Assembly: GCA_003342815.1 (NCBI GenBank)
Contig: PTEX01000120.1
Coordinates: 1,695,262-1,759,261, forward strand
From: Eudromia elegans
Lineage: Eukaryota > Chordata > Aves > Tinamiformes > Tinamidae
DNA: 64,000 nt
Direction: 5' to 3'
Shown: positions 57,426-64,000 of the stretch, piece after piece
Numbering within the stretch: the stretch's first letter is position 1
Layout: every line of letters starts with the position of its first letter
Program-made: the position numbers and the translations under genes
Notes under the pieces: generated by a model
Seen by the model: only the letters and a program-made list of their open reading frames with translations
Database searches by the model: none
What the model was told of the DNA's origin: nothing

Positions 57426-60194
57426 AAAAGATGTATTCAGTGCTTTATTTCAGACCAAATGAATACAGAATTAATAGTCTTATTTTAGATATAATGAAGA
57501 TAACAAGGCTTTCAATATATATTTCAGATATTAAACAGGAAGAACTATGAGCATGTTGAAGCCTAAAGAGGCCAAAAAAGTTAACCTGCAGTTATTCTAT
57601 ATAAACAACAAAAAGGAGTAATGAACACATGTTGGTGATACCAGTGTTCTAAAAACTGTCTTTTAATAAACAGTTGTTTCAGCATTAACAAAAAATCTAT
57701 GAGAAGTCAATCAGACTGAAAAGCTGGCAACAATACCAATTAAAGCAAAGTAACTGACTCAACAAGCCATAAAACATCGAGGAGTTTAAAGCAAGGAAAT
57801 TTTATGTTTAAGGCAAGAGAATTTTATGCTTAATGCACTATTTGTGTCATATTTTTGAATCACTGTTGTACAGTGATCTGAGCAAGTCTACAGCTCTATA
57901 GCTCAGAAGAGCTTTATTTCCCTGGAAATATGTTGCATAAAGTGTTAATAAAGAGCAAACCAAAACAAATCATCAATAAATTACTCTTATATAATAGAAA
58001 TAATTAATGATGTTTTCTGGGAAGGTGAAAATATATGATGAAAGGGCACTGCTGATCTAGTTGTTTTCTATCATAACAGCACTTCCAGAATTAATTATTG
58101 ACTTTAAAATTAAAGGGCATTTTCTTGGCACAGACTTGGCAAAATGGCAAATTCATCAGACAAGCCTAAACAAATGCAAGACTTCTGTATACCAATCATT
58201 TTTCTGAGTCCTTTTGCTATTTTGAAAAGTTCAACATGCATGAATATATTACATTTAAAAATTACTATAATTTCATATATGCAATGAGTACAGGCACCTA
58301 CTGTATGAAACTCATGCAAAAATAAATGTATCTTCACTCTTCATGTGAGCAAGTTAAAAAAATTCTGGTTCTCTCTTTTATGAAACACCAATGACTGTAA
58401 AGTCTAGCAATGACTGTGACATGATGTTACTTAAATAAGCAGACTAGTGGAAATCTTGGTTATGATTCCCTATTGTAGCAGGAAATGCATTTAAACCATT
58501 TGAAGGAAGACATCTCCAGGGATTGCCCCACGCAGTTCCTCCCTATTTGGAGACACTATGGTGCCTTGGCACTGTGTGGTCCCTCAGTGGGATCTCTGCT
58601 AAAACAATTTATTTATTTCAGTGTGGTAAAAGAAGACCATTGGAGCACACCAAATGCAGACTGAGAGAAAATGCAAGGCAGAAAGAGCCTAGCTTGAATT
58701 AAGAGCTCAGGTTTAGTTAACAGAGAAGACAAAAGTATATATATCCCAAATATTGCAGTAGATTAATCTAGAGAGAAATAATAATAAAAATAATTAATAA
58801 ACTAATAAAAAATGCAGACAAAAAATTGTATTCAAGACACTTTTTAGAGCTCAACATTACTAAGGTATTCTAGGTCTAAGATGTTCTGCAACCCTGGGGT
58901 TTCGAATTCTAGCCTTTGCCCAGAGGCACCTTTCCAAAATTAAGAATTGTTTTAACATTTGTCTCAGGGGTCATGTTTATAATTAAAAAGTCTAGGAGTG
59001 CTTATAAGAAAAATCTGTAGTTTATTTCCACAAATAATCAGGCAGTTTCAGGGATTTTTTTTCTCTGAAATATTGAGGTACATAGTGTAATTGAATGCAA
59101 CCGAATACACATTGAATTGGTGAGGGGGATGAATCAGAGTAATACCCACTTAGCCAGCTGTCCTAGCTCAAGCAGTAACTAACATTAAGGGTAAATAAAA
59201 GATGACCTTTCCACATGTAGTGCACTCATAATCCTCAGCACTCCTCATAATCCTCTCACTCTTCTTTATGGATAAAAATATTTTTAATTAAGTAGTACAA
59301 ATTAGAAAGGGTGACATAATTTTTTACTGAAAAAAAAAAAATGCAAAAGTGTCCTTCAAAGAACATTTTCTCTGAGCAGCTCTCCACTGACATAAGGAAA
59401 GATGTGGGAAAAAAGGATAAAAAGTTGGACCTTATAGAAATAAATGCCTTTTACCCAAACAAAACCATTATTAAATGAAGACTTGTTGAAGACAACCTCA
59501 CTTCATAGAATAAGAATATATATGAGAATAAGAATATTTAAGGAGTGTTAACACAGTGATAAATCAGATTTAAAATCAATAAACTAAAAGAAGCAGTTAG
59601 CATCAGTAAATAACTATCTCAGAGAATCACAGAGATAAAATAGGGAATAAATGCACAATTTTGCTTCCTTAAAATGTCCTTTTAGGCTGAAGAATGGTTT
59701 TCACCAATTTGGCAATGTTAATGGAAACATATGCTTACCTATGCCGAGTATACTCTATCCAGAAATTGTAAAACAAACAGAAAACACTAAACATCACCTA
59801 ATGAAATAAATCCTTCTAGGAGCTATTTGTGTCCTTATTACTAATTCTGACACAACTGCAGCTAGAGAGCTGGAGTAGAAAATGGCAATCTGAGTAGAAA
59901 AAAAAAATGGGATTCTTAGTTCCAGTAGCTCTATAAAATGCAAGAAACACTCCTGATATTAGAATCCCATTATATAAATTCCTGCCGTGTTCCCATCCAG
60001 TTACTGTACCATAAAATACACACATACACAAAGAAAAATTACACATGAAATACCCAGTGAAAATGTTTTAAAGAATGAATGGAAATTACTAGAAAAGTAG
60101 AAGTAATTCAAGAGGAGAAAATGAAGTGCACAAGACTGAACAGTCTAGAAAGGACAGGTTTGAAAAAAGTTTCATTCCTGACTTTACAGTACAG

Positions 60195-60331
60195 GAAAAG
60201 GAAGGAAGGAAAAGGAAGGAAGGAAGGAAAAGGAAGGAAGGAAAAGGAAGGAAGGAAGGAAGGAAGGAAGGAAGGAAGGAAGGAAGGAAGGAAGGAAGGA
60301 AGGAAGGAAGGAAGGAAGGAAGGAAGGATGG
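60195..60331. repeat. GGAAG/GGAAA purine microsatellite, left block
   Basis: It begins as a compound AAAAGGAAGGAAGG pattern and becomes pure (GGAA)n. Every frame on this strand is open (KEGRKEGR-type), which is an artefact of the repeat, not a protein. Confidence 0.97.
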
Positions 60332-60466
60332 ATCAGGGGGGAGAGGTGTTGAAGGGGTAGATAATACATAAATGCCACCCAAACTGTTAAAATCTACTCC
60401 GCGAGTCAATTTTGACTTTTAGGCTCATGAACCATTAATAAAAATCTCCTTACACTCAAATGGCTC

Positions 60467-60771
60467 NNNNNNNNNNNNNNNNNNNNNNNNNNNNNNNNNN
60501 NNNNNNNNNNNNNNNNNNNNNNNNNNNNNNNNNNNNNNNNNNNNNNNNNNNNNNNNNNNNNNNNNNNNNNNNNNNNNNNNNNNNNNNNNNNNNNNNNNNN
60601 NNNNNNNNNNNNNNNNNNNNNNNNNNNNNNNNNNNNNNNNNNNNNNNNNNNNNNNNNNNNNNNNNNNNNNNNNNNNNNNNNNNNNNNNNNNNNNNNNNNN
60701 NNNNNNNNNNNNNNNNNNNNNNNNNNNNNNNNNNNNNNNNNNNNNNNNNNNNNNNNNNNNNNNNNNNNNNN
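60467..60771. other. Assembly gap (305 N)
   Basis: A run of N between unique sequence on the left and the purine microsatellite on the right. The true length is unknown. Confidence 1.
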
Positions 60772-60952
60772 GAAGGAAGGAAAAGGAAGGAAGGAAAAGG
60801 AAGGAAGGAAAAGGAAGGAAGGAAAAGGAAGGAAGGAAAAGGAAGGAAGGAAAAGGAAGGAAGGAAGGAAAAGGAAGGAAGGAAAAGGAAGGAAGGAAAA
60901 GGAAGGAAGGAAGGAAGGAAGGAAGGAAGGAAGGAAGGAAGGAAGGAAGGAA
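60772..60952. repeat. GGAAG/GGAAA purine microsatellite, right block
   Basis: Compound GGAAGGAAAA repeats followed by pure (GGAA)n, in the same order of sub-blocks as the left block at 60195-60331. Confidence 0.97.
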
Positions 60953-63900
60953 TAAAAAGGAATGAAAAACTGAAAAAATATTATCTTTCTCCTTCCTGAT
61001 AAAAGAAGATAATGATAAAAAAAGAAAAAAGTCTTATAAGACCCTAAATTTTACTATGAACTAACACCAACGCAATTTTACCAAGTGCCTTAATTAATCT
61101 GTAAAAATGAGCCTGCAATATAAAGTACAAGAATTCAAGAATTAAAGCTCTATTTTTAGATAAAAAGGTATGATTCATGGATAAACTCTTCCCATAATGA
61201 GTGTAGGGTGGATAAGGCCTTCCTGAAGCCTGTATTACCCCATTTCTTTTCCCCTTCTTTGTCCATACTGCTGAAATATGGGTTCTAGACACTGTTCTAG
61301 AATTGAATGAAGCTATCTGCCTAATCCAGACCATTCTGCATCTTGTGGCCAACAGAAAAATAAGTGCTGTCAAGCAGTCAGACAGTGAAATCCACCTCTG
61401 TGCCATATTTACCAAGTATTTGGACAAAACTGAAATGTGTCTGTGGTTCAGTGCTTACTGCTAGGGAAACAGCCTGATACCTGGATGACACAAAATGCGG
61501 GGTGCCACTCCAGGAACCCTGAGCAGGCAGCTATGAAAACTCAAGTGGCTGAAGCAAGATGAAACTTCTGCTTAAAGCAAAAAAATATTTCTAAATACTG
61601 GCTACCAGAGTATAAATCTTATAAAGGAGAATGACCTAATTTGTTCAGAAAATTTATTAAGCAAATCTGTTTCAGTTTAAATTCATTTTTACCACAGTCC
61701 TATTTAGCTAGTGAAAATTTACCATCATACTCTAAATAACTTTTCTCAACATGATCCTCTCTCATGCAACTAAAATTAACTGTGAATAAAACAGCAACAA
61801 TTAAATAAATAAATAAATAAATAAATAGAATTTGTCCTGCCAGGAGACAAAGCTATTAGAAGACCCTGCTTGAAAGAGTTAAAGGTTTTTATTACTCTGT
61901 AGTTGCTTACTGGGTATAGGGCAGAGCACACAAATCAGCTCTGACCATCACTCAGAAACTGAGGGTGTAATATAACCTCATAGTGGCAGGCTGCCCTAAA
62001 GTTTTTTTGCATTATTGTGCATTTAGAAGCAAGGAGATCAGCTTGTCCATCCTAAGGTAATGGAGGATGTATTTGTTCTGCTCATTTACATGAATTTGAT
62101 TTCTTTCCTTTTTCCTATTAGCTACAACTGTGATTATGTATTTTTATTCTGCAACCCCGTGATTTCTGCAATAACACTTTGGAAAGGCATATAATGTGTA
62201 CTTTTACTATTTTGTCTATCCTTTCACATATGTCCAATGTTATAAAAGGAAGTGGATGTATATGAACATGGTTACAGTTAAAGACCTTTCACATATAATT
62301 TTCCAAATACTATAATACTCCACTACTAATTATATTCTCATTTTTTTTTCAGAAATGAAATAAAATTAATACCTAATTCTCCAAAACCTTATGTTCTTAA
62401 CAAAAATGAGGCTATTTCTAGTCTTTGAAGACTATTTCTTTTTTAAAATGTATACCATACTTCTAACAGTATGTTTTCTGTTTTGCACAGTTGGCTTTTT
62501 CCCCTTGAATTTAGATTAGTGAAACTCAGTTTCAATGTCTAAATATGTTGAAGACTGTCAGTTTCTTCGCTGCCTTTTAGATGGAAACTTCCTTCCTCTT
62601 CATCATAGTTTTAGGAAAACAAGTGTCACTGTATAAATATGTCATAAATTTCTGAAATATTTAACAATATGATCTATTAATTTATCTTGCTACTAGTAGT
62701 AACTATTAATTTGTAGGATTTCCTTCATAACACTGATCCACGAAGCTTAAAAAACTCCATTACTTAATTTTTTGCTAGTTCTATGACTGTCACAATCTGA
62801 TCCTTTATCCAAAGGAAAGATGAGATGGTCAAATAATCAGAATTACGAACTAGAAACCATACATTTGAGATTTCAGAATATTAAGTATTCTATATATCTC
62901 ATCAAAATATACAATAAATACAGAATGTATACACATAGATCTGAAACATGAAGACATCCTACACAATAGTGCAGGAATATATATGTATATTTTTTACTTG
63001 TATATATACTATATGCACCTTTCCTGAACCAGGGACCAGAGCTTGCATTTCTCTCTAGCCCATTTCTGATATTTATTGTTCTCCTTTCCTAAGTAGGTTG
63101 GCAATTAGGGATGTTGGTGCAGGAATTTAAAAAAAAAAAAAAAGGAAAAAAAAAGGTGTTTTTTTTTAAAAAAATAAGCTCTCTTAAATATTTGAATCAC
63201 TATTTTTCATTTAAATAACCATAATGACATCTGCAGATTAAAAGCATAAAATGACTCCATATGCAACATTGTTAAGTCAAGAAGAAGCCAAAGATTCTTA
63301 TTATTTCACAAATACTTACTAGGTTCTCTCAAATGGCAGGTACACAAAAGAGAATAAATTGTTAGTTCCTGAAATAATTTTTCAGCTTAAAACTCCCCTA
63401 AATTGAAGAACGCCAAAGTATTCAAGAATTCATTTTCAGCTATTTCTCAGTCTTTCTACTTACCTAACATGAAGTGTATTTTTGAAAGGAAGAAAACAAA
63501 CAGGAACAATACTTGGTGGGTCACACATTCATGACAAATGATATAGCATTCAATCCTATTCCACTTGGAAAGGATTTAACCTTCTATATTACACTTTGTG
63601 TAAGTACACTGTTTTGAGGGACGTAAACGAGCACTAGCTAACAATATCTCATATCCTTCTGTTCCTCCTCTCATGTTCCATGTAGGACAATCTATTTTCT
63701 TGAAAATTTTTGCCAGGCTCAGACCCAAAGATCCGCTACATAGAAACATTGCTCATTTTTTATAAATCTTTATAAATCATTTTACAAATCCACTATAAAT
63801 CTTGATGGTATGAGGCAGGCATGACTCAGGCGCCACTTCTGTTCTTAGCTAAGACTTGGGATGCACAGATGCAAATTTTTAGGCAAGAAAGCATTTTAAT

Positions 63901-64000
63901 GGGCAAGTAGTACTGTATCAAGTAATAAGTAATTTTCTCCAACATATGACAATTTTTAGGATGAAATAATAGTAGATACAATACCCATATTATTTATAAA
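60953..64000. other. Intronic stretch to the right edge, no gene recognised
   Basis: AT-rich, with an (AAAT)n array at 61802-61827 and A runs at about 63131-63155. The longest open frame (61044-61427, minus, 127 codons) has no recognisable domain and no flanking splice or start context that I trust. Confidence 0.55.
61802..61827. repeat. (AAAT)n microsatellite
   Basis: About six AAAT units in intronic sequence. Confidence 0.95.

Larger units (their letters stand above)
50523..60194. other. Intronic stretch, no gene recognised
   Basis: Mostly AT-rich. An 11-bp unit (TTAAATTAATA) is repeated three times at 54726-54758. A short mixed direct/inverted repeat around CTAATAGGTGGACTA occurs at 57370-57384 and 57411-57425. 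A block at about 53190-53800 is distinctly GC-richer and includes a 12-bp tandem (ATGAGGGAGGCA) at 53677-53700, but it matches nothing I know. No exon signature. Confidence 0.55.

Noticed and set aside
60079..60409. Long Lys-Glu-Gly-Arg or Leu-Pro-Ser-Phe repeat proteins on both strands
   Set aside because: All frames are open because the GGAA array contains no stop codons; this is a microsatellite, not a gene.
60772..60952. Regular repeat that might suggest a CRISPR-like array
   Set aside because: Units are 4-10 bp without spacers, and the genome is a vertebrate.
60460..60999. 179-codon open frame running through the gap
   Set aside because: More than half is N, and the rest is microsatellite.
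61044..61427. 127-codon open frame on the minus strand
   Set aside because: No recognisable domain, no splice context, and about one frame of this length is expected by chance in 64 kb of six-frame sequence.

Overview
The window looks like an intron-rich part of a bird chromosome. It is AT-rich vertebrate DNA with long non-coding stretches and spliced exons. It also carries at least eight recognisable CR1 LINE copies with the CR1-type 3' end (direct ATTCTRTGA-like repeats, no poly-A tail), which dominate avian (and broader sauropsid) genomes. I cannot name the species.

The only host gene I can support is on the minus strand: an internal piece of a CUB and Sushi multiple domains gene, best matched to CSMD3. 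Six consecutive exons lie in the left 25 kb. In transcription order (right to left) they are 24574-24756 (Sushi), 23112-23438 (CUB), 15794-15988 (Sushi), 8871-9009 plus 5169-5356 (one CUB split by an intron) and 3740-3928 (Sushi). All junctions are phase 1 except the one inside the split CUB, which is phase 2. The reading frame is open through all six, giving 1221 nt or 407 codons: Sushi-CUB-Sushi-CUB-Sushi. The gene continues past both window edges.

From 24757 to 64000 I find no exon. This is most simply read as one intron of more than 39 kb, as expected for this giant gene family. It contains decayed CR1 copies (about 25215-25985, 37295-37817, 43857-44093, 49799-50397, 50463-50522), an unclassified GC-richer block (about 44230-45010), microsatellites, long poly-T runs and an assembly gap (60467-60771) next to a GAAGG-type array.

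The most unusual signals are as follows. A 30-bp motif is repeated in inverted orientation at 43812-43841 and 50415-50444, each time exactly 15 bp beyond a CR1 3' end. A GC-rich hairpin lies at 29198-29272 in an AT-rich setting. The CSMD3 split-CUB exon has a weak splice donor. The purine array is interrupted around the gap in a way that suggests an assembly problem. I saw no convincing new biological system; the 30-bp motif pair and the hairpin are the best leads.
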